Shown: positions 1 through 7,738, counted from the first letter of the stretch. The stretch is 10,949 bases of DNA from Brevibacillus sp. (GCA_029240815.1 JARDZO010000191.1:1-10949), one strand, 5' to 3'. Translations and numbers: made by a program. The notes: generated from the sequence alone by a model not told the origin.

Positions 1-88
1 TTTCCATCGCGCGTTTCACCGTTTGGCACGATTTTTGAATATAACTAGTTTTCGAAATTACTAAAATAGTTTTATAGGGGGTTTCAAC

Positions 89-919
89 ATGAAGGGATTT
101 CGTAAAGGTCTGTTCTCTCTGTGTGCGCTGCTTGTCACCGGAGCTTTGATCGCCGGCTGTGGAGCCAAACCTGCGGAGCAAACAGCTGCGTCGGGAAATG
201 GCAGTCAAGCTGCAGCGCCATCGGATGAGGTGCTGCAAAAGATCAAAGACACCAAAACACTGTTGGTAGGAACAGACGCTACATTCCAGCCGTTTGAATA
301 CAAGAATGCACAGAACGAGTACGAAGGCTTTGACATCGAGCTCGTGAAAGCGGTCGCAGCTGAGCTGGGTGCAGAGAAAGTAGAATTCGTAGACACCGAC
401 TTCAAAGGTCTGATTCCAGGACTGCAAGGCAAAAAGTTCGACATGATCGTATCTGCCATGTACATCACGGATGAGCGTAAGCAAACCATCGACTTCTCTC
501 AACCCTATTACCCAGGTGGATTGACCATCATGGTGAAAAACGATAATAGCACGATTACAAAAGCAGATGATCTGAAAGGCAAGAAAGTAGCCGTCCAGAT
601 CGGCACCAAGTCTGCCAAATTCCTGAAAGAGAAATATCCGGAAGTTAAACTCGTGGAAGTCGAGAAAAACGTAGAGATGTTCCTCGAGCTGGAAAGCAAT
701 CGTGTAGACGCAGTCGTTACAGGAATGCCTGCTGCCAAGGTATACGCAAAACAGAGCCAAAAAGTAAAAGTTCTCGATGTTGAGCTGACGCAAGAATACT
801 ACGGCTACGGCGTACGCAAAGAAAACAAAGAATTTGTAGCTGCTCTCGATAAAGCACTGAAAACATTGAAAGATAACGGCAAACAAGAAGAAATCGCAAA
901 AAAATGGTTTGGTGAATAA
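89..919 (+). CDS. Amino-acid ABC transporter substrate-binding lipoprotein (SBP_bac_3 family)
   Basis: This is the extracytoplasmic receptor of a polar amino-acid importer and probably delivers its ligand to the permease and ATPase encoded next. The first 24 residues form a lipoprotein signal: basic start, hydrophobic core, and lipobox LIAGC with the lipidated Cys at 24. A Ser/Ala-rich linker runs to about residue 45, and the family-3 bilobed binding domain follows to the end. Motifs seen include the GTDATFQPFEY strand (61-71) and the SAMYITDER segment, whose Arg130 is expected to bind the ligand carboxylate. The C-terminal ALKTLKDNG...KKWFG is typical of the GlnH/HisJ group. Length (276 aa) is normal. 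A G-rich ribosome binding site (about 76-81) precedes the ATG. An oddity is Gly212 in the DAVVTGMP segment, where GlnH-type receptors usually carry an Asp that binds the ligand's alpha-amino group. The exact ligand cannot be read from the sequence; arginine, glutamine or a guanidino/formimino acid are options. Confidence 0.93.
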   Translation: MKGFRKGLFSLCALLVTGALIAGCGAKPAEQTAASGNGSQAAAPSDEVLQKIKDTKTLLVGTDATFQPFEYKNAQNEYEGFDIELVKAVAAELGAEKVEFVDTDFKGLIPGLQGKKFDMIVSAMYITDERKQTIDFSQPYYPGGLTIMVKNDNSTITKADDLKGKKVAVQIGTKSAKFLKEKYPEVKLVEVEKNVEMFLELESNRVDAVVTGMPAAKVYAKQSQKVKVLDVELTQEYYGYGVRKENKEFVAALDKALKTLKDNGKQEEIAKKWFGE

Positions 920-930
920 CGACAACATCT

Positions 931-937
931 GGAGGTG
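931..937 (+). promoter_or_regulatory. Ribosome binding site of the permease gene
   Basis: GGAGGTG lies five bases before the ATG at 943, in the 23-base gap after the receptor gene. It supports this start. No terminator is seen in the gap, consistent with one transcript. Confidence 0.8.
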
Positions 938-942
938 CACCA

Positions 943-1617
943 ATGGCGCTTGATTTCATGGTGATTTTTGAAGACAACAATTTAATTGCGCTTCTGGAAG
1001 GGCTATGGGTTACGGTTTCGATGACTTTCATGGCACTGATTCTGAGTGCGGTTCTGGGTCTGATTATTGGTCTCGGAAGGATGTCCAAACAAAAATGGAT
1101 ATCTATACTCTGCTCCTGGTATCTGGCATGGTTTCGCGGAACGCCGCTGTTGGTGCAGCTCATGATTCTCTACTACGGCTTGGCGATTGGCTTGCAAGTG
1201 GATTTGAGTGCATCTGTGGCTGGGGTGCTGGGACTGGGAATGTATAGCGCGGCGTACGTATCGGAAATCGTGCGCGGAGCGATTCAATCGATTGATAAAG
1301 GGCAAATGGAAGCAGGCCGTTCTCTCGGAATGAGCCACGGAAAGACGATGGTGAAAGTCATTTTGCCACAAGCAGTGCGTCGCATGCTGCCACCACTGTG
1401 CAACGAATTCATCGCACTGACCAAGAACTCTTCTCTGTTGTCCGTCATCACGGTTTCTGAATTGATGCGCGCAGGCAATCTGATCGTATCGAACAATTTC
1501 CGTTATTTTGAGATCTACATCGGCATTGCCGTTTTGTACTTCCTCGTCAACTACTCCATCTCGGTCGGCATTGGACGCTTGGAGCGTAAATTGAGTGTAG
1601 AGGGGGCGCGCGCCTGA
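943..1617 (+). CDS. Amino-acid ABC transporter permease (HisM/GlnP family)
   Basis: Integral membrane subunit that forms the translocation path of the importer together with the receptor upstream and the ATPase downstream, probably as a homodimer because only one permease is encoded. Hydrophobic segments lie at about 14-45, 53-84, 88-112, 150-175 and 187-212. [10 protein letters not shown] (64-73) is characteristic of the polar amino-acid permease family. The cytoplasmic EAA coupling loop is at 123-144 (EAGRSLGM...ILPQA) and docks onto the ATPase. The 224-aa length is typical. The stop overlaps the next start (TGATG, shared base 1617), which indicates translational coupling with the ATPase gene. 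Confidence 0.93.
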   Translation: MALDFMVIFEDNNLIALLEGLWVTVSMTFMALILSAVLGLIIGLGRMSKQKWISILCSWYLAWFRGTPLLVQLMILYYGLAIGLQVDLSASVAGVLGLGMYSAAYVSEIVRGAIQSIDKGQMEAGRSLGMSHGKTMVKVILPQAVRRMLPPLCNEFIALTKNSSLLSVITVSELMRAGNLIVSNNFRYFEIYIGIAVLYFLVNYSISVGIGRLERKLSVEGARA

Positions 1618-2375
1618 TGATTTCCGTCAAACAAATCCATAAATCGTATGGAAAACTGCACGTATTAAAAGATGTGAGTCTCAACGTGGATCAAGGCGAA
1701 GTAGTTGTAATCATCGGGCCCAGCGGCTCTGGTAAAAGCACCTTGCTACGCTGCATGAATTACCTGGAGCAAATTCAGGAAGGCACTATCGAAATCGAAG
1801 GCAAACCGATTGGATTGATTCAAAAGAACGGAAAGCTCGTGGAAATGCCGGAGAAAGAACTGGACATGATTCGCGCTGAGGTGGGCATGGTGTTTCAGAA
1901 CTTCAATTTGTTCCCCCATGTGAGCGTGCTGGAAAACGTCATGATGGCACCGATGAGCGTAAAAAAGACGAAGCGCGAAGAAACAGAGCAATTGGCTCGC
2001 GAGCTTTTGCGCAAGGTAGGTCTTGCTGAAAAAGCGGACATGTACCCTGAGCAATTGTCAGGCGGACAAAAACAGCGCGTCGCGATCGCCCGCGCATTGG
2101 CGATGAAGCCAAAAGTCATGCTGTTTGACGAGCCTACCTCTGCACTCGACCCGGAACTGGTAGGAGAAGTACTCGCCGTTATGAAGCAGCTAGCCGCAGA
2201 AGGAATGACCATGGTTGTCGTCACTCACGAGATGGGCTTTGCCCGCGAAGTAGCAGACCGCGTTGTCGTGATGGACGGCGGCACGCTGATTGAAGACGGG
2301 GCACCAGAGAAGATTTTCTCAGCACCTGATCAACCGCGTACCCAGGCATTCCTGAGCAAGGTGTTATCGCACTAA
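1617..2375 (+). CDS. Amino-acid ABC transporter ATP-binding protein (GlnQ/HisP family)
   Basis: Cytoplasmic ATPase that powers the importer. All nucleotide-binding motifs are intact: Walker [10 protein letters not shown] (34-42), Q-loop Gln94 in VFQNFN, ABC signature LSGGQ (147-151), Walker B VMLFDEP (167-173, catalytic Glu172), D-loop SALD (175-178) and H-loop His204. A longer segment between the first strand pair and the Q-loop (about 60-82) resembles HisP-type proteins that handle basic amino acids, but this does not fix specificity. The 252-aa length is usual. The ATG overlaps the permease stop by one base, with a G-rich Shine-Dalgarno (about 1600-1607) inside the permease gene. The ureohydrolase gene follows after 17 bases without a terminator. 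Confidence 0.95.
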   Translation: MISVKQIHKSYGKLHVLKDVSLNVDQGEVVVIIGPSGSGKSTLLRCMNYLEQIQEGTIEIEGKPIGLIQKNGKLVEMPEKELDMIRAEVGMVFQNFNLFPHVSVLENVMMAPMSVKKTKREETEQLARELLRKVGLAEKADMYPEQLSGGQKQRVAIARALAMKPKVMLFDEPTSALDPELVGEVLAVMKQLAAEGMTMVVVTHEMGFAREVADRVVVMDGGTLIEDGAPEKIFSAPDQPRTQAFLSKVLSH

Positions 2376-2392
2376 ACAGAGGGGGACTCCAT

Positions 2393-3355
2393 ATGTTTTC
2401 ATACTTGACCCAACCTCCTTTCCGGTTTACCCAAGGAAAAGGAGACCCGTACGTGACTCGCTTGTCCGAATGGGTCGAACAGACCTATCAGCCGGGCGAA
2501 AACTATGATTTCGCGATCATCGGCGTGCCTCTCTCGAAAAGCTCGATCAGCTTTTCCGGAGCCCATGCTCACCCGCTGCAATTCCGACAGCTGCTCAGCT
2601 CGTTTACCACTTACAATTTTGATGAAGATTTGGATCTCGCCTCTTTGCGGGCGGTTGATTTAGGCGATGTCGCCATGCATGTGACGGACATTACCTGCTG
2701 CCAGGAAAACATCGAGTCAGCCCTGCAGGAAGTGACTGCCAATGTCACAGCTACACCGGTCATCGTAGGTGGAGACCATTCCATCACGTACCGGGCCATC
2801 ACCGGAATCAAACGGGCCAAGCCGCAGCGAATCGGATTGATTCAATTCGACGCCCATCTGGATGTCAGGGATACCAACTATGGCGGTACCTCCAACGGAA
2901 CGCCTATGCGCAGCCTGATGGAGTCGGAAACGGTACTCGGTGAAGATATCGTAACAATTGGTCTGCGTAGCTTTGCCAACTCCCGTGAATACCGCCAGTA
3001 TGCCGAAGCCAATGGAATGACACTGATTACCGCCAATCAAGTAAGACGGCGCGGCATCGATGCTGTCGTAGCTGAGGCGATTCAGTACCTGGAAGCCAAA
3101 TGCGATGCCATTTACATCACATTTGATGTGGACGTCATGGACCAGTCGATAGTACCTGGCGTACCTGCAATCGGACCTGCTGGCCTCTCCTCTGTCGATT
3201 TGCTCTCTGCAGCCCATGCTGTCGGCAAATCACCAAAGGTCATTGCGATGGACATGGTGTGCGTCGACCCGACAAAAGACGTACGCGACATGACTTCTCG
3301 GGTGGCGCTTCATCTATTCTTGCATTTTGCTACGGGATATCATCAGCGAAAATAG
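2393..3355 (+). CDS. Ureohydrolase-superfamily enzyme (formimidoylglutamase/agmatinase-like)
   Basis: Predicted cytoplasmic dimanganese hydrolase that removes urea or formamide from a guanidino or formimino compound. All six expected metal ligands are visible: His129 in GGDHS, Asp153/His155/Asp157 in FDAHLD, and Asp245/Asp247 in TFDVDVMD. The segment after the last motif reads DQSIVPGVPAIGP rather than the DPxxxPGTGTP of agmatinases and arginases. To my eye this sits nearer the formimidoylglutamase (HutG) branch, as does SNGTPMR around 165-171. Length (320 aa) fits the superfamily. RBS AGAGGGGGA (2378-2386) is well placed for the ATG. No other histidine-degradation gene is visible in the window, so a classical hut role is unproven. 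Coupling to an amino-acid importer suggests catabolism of the imported ligand. Superfamily assignment is firm; substrate is not. Confidence 0.88.
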   Translation: MFSYLTQPPFRFTQGKGDPYVTRLSEWVEQTYQPGENYDFAIIGVPLSKSSISFSGAHAHPLQFRQLLSSFTTYNFDEDLDLASLRAVDLGDVAMHVTDITCCQENIESALQEVTANVTATPVIVGGDHSITYRAITGIKRAKPQRIGLIQFDAHLDVRDTNYGGTSNGTPMRSLMESETVLGEDIVTIGLRSFANSREYRQYAEANGMTLITANQVRRRGIDAVVAEAIQYLEAKCDAIYITFDVDVMDQSIVPGVPAIGPAGLSSVDLLSAAHAVGKSPKVIAMDMVCVDPTKDVRDMTSRVALHLFLHFATGYHQRK

Positions 3356-3391
3356 TATTTCTGCCTTGAAGAGTTCTCTTTCATGTAACAG

Positions 3392-3418
3392 GCCATCGAT
3401 CATTCGATGGCTTTTTTT
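3392..3418 (+). terminator. Rho-independent terminator of the importer-ureohydrolase unit
   Basis: A perfect 8-bp stem, GCCATCGA (3392-3399) with TCGATGGC (3404-3411), has a TCAT loop and runs directly into seven T residues. It lies 36 bases after the ureohydrolase stop and separates this unit from the iron operon. Confidence 0.93.
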
Positions 3419-3506
3419 GTGCCTTTCTACCACCCAACAAGATCCAAACCAGATTTTTTACAAAAACTATTGCAAACCGCAAAAGAAAAGAGTAAGTTTT
3501 GTGTAA

Positions 3507-3537
3507 TTGATAATGATTTTTATTCTCGATGTATAAG
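3507..3537 (+). promoter_or_regulatory. Candidate promoter of the efe operon
   Basis: TTGATA (3507-3512) can serve as -35 and TATAAG (3532-3537) as -10. Each matches the sigma-A consensus in five of six positions, but the spacer of 19 bases is on the long side. Transcription would start near 3544, shortly before the efeO ribosome binding site. The Fur box overlaps the -35 and spacer. The call rests on eye inspection only. Confidence 0.5.
3509..3527 (+). promoter_or_regulatory. Fur box controlling the efe operon
   Basis: The 19-mer GATAATGATTTTTATTCTC matches the Fur consensus GATAATGATAATCATTATC at 15 of 19 positions, with the left half (GATAATGAT) perfect. It lies about 44 bases before efeO and overlaps the best promoter candidate. 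Iron-loaded Fur is therefore expected to block the operon. Fur control of efe-type operons is known in Bacillus subtilis; control here is inferred from the site. Confidence 0.85.
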
Positions 3538-3570
3538 CAATCATTTATATGGTAAGGGGATGTTTTTCGA

Positions 3571-4476
3571 ATGAGTAAGAAATGGGTTTATCCTTTGAGC
3601 GCGGTCGTGTTGGGCTCTTCCTTGATGCTGTCGGCATGTGGAAGCGCAGACACAGAGAAAACAGAGACAAAACCGGAGACCGCTCAACCTGCACAATCAG
3701 CTACCGCAAACAACCAGGCTACTCCTGCAGCGCCTACTCCCGCTGCTGCTCCAGAACTCCAGTCTTCGATCGACCAATATCAAAAATGGGTCATCGAGCA
3801 AACCGATCAACTGGTGAAATCGACAGAAGGCTTCACCAATGCAGTGAAAGCAGGCGATATGGAAACGGCGAAAAAACTGTACGCTCCTGCTCGTGCTTAT
3901 TATGAAAAAATTGAACCAATCGCTGAATCGTTGGGTGACTTTGACCCTTGGATCGACGCTCGCGAAGGCGATGTTCCCGATAACGAATGGCGAGGCTACC
4001 ACAAGCTCGAAAAAGCTCTGTGGGAAACAAAGTCTGTCGCTGATCAAGGAAAAGTGGCTGACCAACTGCTGCAGGACGTGAAACAACTGCGCGTGAAAGT
4101 AGAAAGTGTGGATATTGATGTGAAAATGCTCGTTACGGGAGCCGTTGAACTGTTGAACGAGGTTTCTACCAGCAAAGTGACTGGTGAAGAAGAACGATAC
4201 TCTCGCACAGATATGTACGACTTCGCTGCAAACGTGGAAGGCGCAAACGAAATCTTCAAAGTGCTGAAGTCTACTGTAGAGGCAAAGGATGCAGCATTGG
4301 CTACCGAAATCGAGGATCGCTTCAAAGCACTTGATCAAGAGCTCGCTCCTTATCGCAAAGGGGACGGCTTCGTGCTCTACAACGAAATAAAAGAAGACCA
4401 GGTGAAAAAGCTCAGTCAGGCATTGGATGCATTGGCGGAACCTCTTTCCAAAATGGGAACGATCTTAGGAGGCTAA
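3571..4476 (+). CDS. efeO: EfeO/EfeM iron-uptake lipoprotein, imelysin (peptidase M75) domain
   Basis: Extracytoplasmic, membrane-anchored iron-binding partner of the EfeU permease. Residues 1-23 are a lipoprotein signal with lipobox LSAC and the lipidated Cys at 23. A Thr/Pro/Ala-rich flexible linker spans about 27-60, and the helical M75 domain fills the rest. The family's metal-binding HxxE motif is present as HKLE (His144, Glu147) within WRGYHKLEKALW, preceded by the typical FDPWIDAREGD segment. At 301 aa there is no room for the N-terminal cupredoxin domain found in E. coli EfeO, so this is the short, M75-only form. RBS AAGGGGA (3554-3560) lies ten bases before the ATG. It is first in a Fur-controlled operon and is followed after four bases by efeB. 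Confidence 0.92.
   Translation: MSKKWVYPLSAVVLGSSLMLSACGSADTEKTETKPETAQPAQSATANNQATPAAPTPAAAPELQSSIDQYQKWVIEQTDQLVKSTEGFTNAVKAGDMETAKKLYAPARAYYEKIEPIAESLGDFDPWIDAREGDVPDNEWRGYHKLEKALWETKSVADQGKVADQLLQDVKQLRVKVESVDIDVKMLVTGAVELLNEVSTSKVTGEEERYSRTDMYDFAANVEGANEIFKVLKSTVEAKDAALATEIEDRFKALDQELAPYRKGDGFVLYNEIKEDQVKKLSQALDALAEPLSKMGTILGG
4467..4472 (+). promoter_or_regulatory. Ribosome binding site of efeB inside the end of efeO
   Basis: A perfect AGGAGG lies in the last codons of efeO, eight bases before the efeB ATG at 4481. It fixes that start and implies translational coupling of the two genes. Confidence 0.85.
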
Positions 4477-4480
4477 CCTA

Positions 4481-5764
4481 ATGGATACGAAACGTCTCGA
4501 AAACATTGCCAACAAGAAAATGACACGACGGGACGCGCTGAAGCTAGCTGGTGTAGGAGGAATCGGACTCTTGGTAGGTGCAGGAGGCATGGGGGCGATC
4601 ATGCAGCCAAAGCCTTCTTCAACCAATGCTGCTACTTCCTCCGATTCGGATTCTGTAATCGGGATCGTTCCTTTTTACGGAAAGCATCAATCAGGAATCA
4701 TCACACCTATGCAGGATTTTATCTGCATGGGTGCTTTTGATGTAACGGCGACCGCGTTGGCTGAAGTTCGTAAGCTGTTCCAGAGCTGGACCGTAGCAGC
4801 AGCTCGTATGACGGAAGGGAAAAATGTCGACGACGAGAGCGACAATCCTCACTTGCCTCCTGTCGATACTGGCGAAAGCATAGGACTCGCTCCTATGAGC
4901 ATGACGATTACGTTTGGCCTTGGTGCTACTTTCTTCGATGAGCGCTTTGGATTGGCAAGCAAACGACCTGCTCCATTGGTTGATTTGCCTCATTTCAACA
5001 GCGATGATCTGCGCAAGGAATGGACGGGTGGGGATATCGTCGTCCAGGTCTGCGCGAATGATCCTCAGGTAGCGTTTCACGCCCTCCGCAATCTGGCACG
5101 GATCGCACGCGGGAAAGCTGTGCTCCGCTGGGTACAGGATGGCTTCCAACGGACGAGTGCTGCCGACCCTACTGGTTCTACACCGCGCAATCTGATGGGC
5201 TTCAAGGACGGCTCCAACAATCCCAAGGTAAGTGAGCCTGCAGCAGCGGACGAGATCGTCTGGGCACAAAGCTCCGATGACCCTGCATGGATGGATGGCG
5301 GTTCCTACATGGTCATGAGAAGAATTCGGATGCGTATCGAGATATGGGATCGCTCCTCCCTCGATGATCAGGAGAGCACGTTTGGCCGACACCGCCAATC
5401 CGGTGCGCCGCTCGGAAAATCCGGTGAATTCGATGATCTGGAATTGAATCGCAAGGACAGTCAAGGAAATCCAGTCATACCGACCACATCCCACGTGGCA
5501 TTGGCAAACATGGACGGGAAAGTGAAAATTTTACGCCGCGGCTACTCCTACTCGAGCGGAATGGATCTCAAAACAGGTCAACTGGATGCCGGGCTGTTGT
5601 TTGTTTGTTTCAACCGCGACCCGCGCAAGCAGTTTATCCCGATGCAGCAAAAGCTGGCAGCCGCAGACCAGCTCAATGAATACATCACCCACGTCGGAAG
5701 CGGTCTGTTTGCCTGTCTCCCTGGAGCGAGCGAAGGCGGTTATATCGGAGACACGTTATTCTAG
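4481..5764 (+). CDS. efeB: EfeB, Tat-exported DyP-type heme peroxidase
   Basis: Heme peroxidase of the dye-decolorizing family that acts outside the membrane with EfeO and EfeU, in related systems oxidising ferrous iron (deferrochelatase activity is also proposed). The N-terminus carries a twin-arginine signal, TRRDALK (Arg16-Arg17), followed by a Gly-rich hydrophobic stretch to about residue 42, so the protein should be exported folded with its heme. The DyP hallmark GFKDG is at 240-244 (distal Asp243). His338 in SHVALAN is the likely proximal heme ligand and Arg353 in RRGYSY the likely distal Arg. FGRHRQSGAPLG is typical of the EfeB subgroup. The 427-aa length is normal. All key residues appear present. 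The stop is 18 bases before the efeU frame. Confidence 0.95.
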   Translation: MDTKRLENIANKKMTRRDALKLAGVGGIGLLVGAGGMGAIMQPKPSSTNAATSSDSDSVIGIVPFYGKHQSGIITPMQDFICMGAFDVTATALAEVRKLFQSWTVAAARMTEGKNVDDESDNPHLPPVDTGESIGLAPMSMTITFGLGATFFDERFGLASKRPAPLVDLPHFNSDDLRKEWTGGDIVVQVCANDPQVAFHALRNLARIARGKAVLRWVQDGFQRTSAADPTGSTPRNLMGFKDGSNNPKVSEPAAADEIVWAQSSDDPAWMDGGSYMVMRRIRMRIEIWDRSSLDDQESTFGRHRQSGAPLGKSGEFDDLELNRKDSQGNPVIPTTSHVALANMDGKVKILRRGYSYSSGMDLKTGQLDAGLLFVCFNRDPRKQFIPMQQKLAAADQLNEYITHVGSGLFACLPGASEGGYIGDTLF

Positions 5765-5782
5765 ATTCCAATCAGGGATGGA

Positions 5783-7576
5783 GTGAACATCTTGAAACGC
5801 TACATGCTCATCATCTGTATGTCCTTGCTGCTGCTCTCCTCTGGCCTCCCTTCTGTTCATGCGGCTCCGTTGCAGGCAGACCAGTTGAAACAAATCATCG
5901 CGTTTTCCAGTGATGCTTTGATCAGCAGCGGGGACCAAAACTGGGAGGAAGCGAAAAAGGCCATCGCCAGCATGAAGGCTCTCTGGGAAACAAACGATGA
6001 GACCTCCGCTGATGCCCAATCACTAACAGCAGCTCTGACCGAAGCGGAACAGGCTCTCGCTCAGGTAAATTCCGATCCAAAATCGGCAAAAGCCGCCATC
6101 TCCAAGCTCGCAAAGGCAGCCGATCGATATGTCACGGCCAAAGAGGATTTAGGCCAACCAAAAGAAAAAGCACACAAACAGATTGCTGCCCTGCTGCCGC
6201 TTCTCCAAGACAGCATGAGAGCCGTATCGGCAGGAGATAGTTCGACTGCCAAGAAGGCATACAACAGCTTTGTCACAGGCTGGTATAAAGCAGAAAATCT
6301 GGTCCGAGCAGAAAATGCCCAGGTGTACGGTGATATGGAAATCAAGATCAGCGGTGCTCGAATTGCTCTGAACACAGAGCCACCTGATCCTGCGAAAAGC
6401 AAGGCAAAGCTGCAGGACCTGATTGCCGCAGTAGAAGATTACCTCTCCGGTAAAGCAGTCGCGAATGTGGCGGCTTCATCTGCTTCTGGTGATCAGCCGT
6501 CGATCTCTTCCCTTTTGGAACTACTAGACTCCGTCGAGGCAGACATTCAGAGCAAGCAAGCGGATAGCGTAGCTGGTAAAATGGATGCCTTTATCTCTAC
6601 CTGGCCATCTGTAGAAGGTGTGGTCATGACGAAATCGCCAGCCACATACAGCAGCATTGAGACAAAAATGGTATCGGTACCTACCTTGATCCTGTCCAAT
6701 CCGCCCAACTGGGAAAAGGCCTCCTCCTACATCGCTGAAATGAAAAGCGAGCTGCAGCCGTTTGCCGTCGCTTCTTCCTACACCGCCTGGGACGCAGGGC
6801 TGATTATGTTCCGGGAAGGTCTCGAAGCCATTTTGATCATCGTATCTCTGTTGACGTTTCTGAACAGATCTGGCAATGAAGAAAAGCGCAAGTGGATCTG
6901 GTCTGGCGCTGTGATTGGGATCATTGGTTCTGCTTTGCTCGCCATTTTGCTGAGCATCGTGTTTTCCAATCTCTCCTCCGGCAGCTCCCGCGAAACGATC
7001 GAAGGCGTCACCGGTATTATCGCCGTTCTGTTCATGCTGACAATCGGTGCCTGGCTGCACAAGAAATCGAATCTGCAAGCCTGGAACCGCTTTGTTGAAA
7101 AGACGATCGGTACTTCTCTGGCAAAAGGCACTCTGTGGTCGCTCAGCTTTACTGCCTTTCTCGCCGTGATTCGCGAAGGGGCAGAAACGATCATTTTCTA
7201 TATGGGAATGGCAGCTTCCATCCGTATGACCGACCTGATTATGGGTATCGGCGGTGCACTCATCGTGCTCGCGCTTATTGCCTACGCGATCATCAAGCTG
7301 AGTAATCGCATTCCGATCCGCCCATTCTTTCTGGTAGCGAGCTTGCTGCTCTACTACATGGCTTTCAAATTTATTGGTGCGAGTATTCATTCCTTGCAGG
7401 TCACCGGCAGCCTGGCCGCTCACAGCTCGGACTTCCTGCTCTACGCGCCGCAGCTCGGCATTTATGCAAACTGGGAGACTACGGTTCCACAGTTGATCGT
7501 TCTTGCCGTGATCCTGATCAACTTCGTACGCAATACGCGGAAACGTTCGATCGAGCCACTCCCACAAATCAATTAA
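5783..7576 (+). CDS. efeU: EfeU, FTR1-family iron permease with N-terminal repeat region
   Basis: Membrane permease that carries iron inward, working with EfeO and EfeB. Residues 1-28 look like a signal peptide (cleavage near VHA|AP). Residues about 30-330 form an Ala/Lys/Glu-rich helical extracytoplasmic region with three similar units (38-117, 137-221, 244-327) sharing aligned Trp68, Trp167 and Trp274. The FTR1 membrane domain follows, with the iron-binding REGxE motifs REGLE (344-348) and REGAE (464-468) and about seven hydrophobic segments. The frame opens with GTG at 5783, but the nearest upstream G-rich sequence is too close. TTG at 5792, eight bases after GGAG (5780-5783), is better placed; ATG at 5804 is a third choice. 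All keep the signal peptide's hydrophobic core. It is last in the operon, and a terminator follows. Confidence 0.94.
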   Translation: MNILKRYMLIICMSLLLLSSGLPSVHAAPLQADQLKQIIAFSSDALISSGDQNWEEAKKAIASMKALWETNDETSADAQSLTAALTEAEQALAQVNSDPKSAKAAISKLAKAADRYVTAKEDLGQPKEKAHKQIAALLPLLQDSMRAVSAGDSSTAKKAYNSFVTGWYKAENLVRAENAQVYGDMEIKISGARIALNTEPPDPAKSKAKLQDLIAAVEDYLSGKAVANVAASSASGDQPSISSLLELLDSVEADIQSKQADSVAGKMDAFISTWPSVEGVVMTKSPATYSSIETKMVSVPTLILSNPPNWEKASSYIAEMKSELQPFAVASSYTAWDAGLIMFREGLEAILIIVSLLTFLNRSGNEEKRKWIWSGAVIGIIGSALLAILLSIVFSNLSSGSSRETIEGVTGIIAVLFMLTIGAWLHKKSNLQAWNRFVEKTIGTSLAKGTLWSLSFTAFLAVIREGAETIIFYMGMAASIRMTDLIMGIGGALIVLALIAYAIIKLSNRIPIRPFFLVASLLLYYMAFKFIGASIHSLQVTGSLAAHSSDFLLYAPQLGIYANWETTVPQLIVLAVILINFVRNTRKRSIEPLPQIN

Positions 7577-7590
7577 TGGGTACACAGGGA

Positions 7591-7636
7591 AAACCGCAGT
7601 CTGACGCACCTATGGGTGGCAGCACTGCGGTTTTTT
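7591..7636 (+). terminator. Rho-independent terminator of the efe operon
   Basis: A perfect 10-bp stem, AAACCGCAGT (7591-7600) with ACTGCGGTTT (7624-7633), runs into a T tract (7631-7636). The 23-base loop can fold further through CTG/CAG and CACC/GGTG pairs. It begins 14 bases after the efeU stop. Confidence 0.93.
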
Positions 7637-7738
7637 CTTTGTTTGGGTCTCTGCCTTTTTGTGATTGGCAGGGGCAAATAAACTAGAGGTCTCGAACATA
7701 CCCTGTACCAGCAGTTTCATCATGAAGGGAGACTATCC

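Noticed and set aside
717..1163. 148-codon minus-strand frame across the receptor-permease junction
   Set aside because: It overlaps two well-supported genes and encodes a low-quality Arg/Ser/Leu-rich sequence.
4691..5494. 267-codon open frame on the minus strand opposite efeB
   Set aside because: It mirrors the DyP peroxidase gene, has no family-like motifs, and no transcription signals point to it.
6524..7609. 361-codon open frame on the minus strand opposite efeU
   Set aside because: It lies wholly antisense to a clear FTR1 permease with intact REGxE motifs. Its translation is rich in His, Gln and Arg without domain features, as expected of a mirror frame.
7651..7671. Second hairpin (CTGCC/GGCAG) after the efe terminator
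   Set aside because: The stem has only five base pairs, the loop is long, and no T run follows. It is probably chance.
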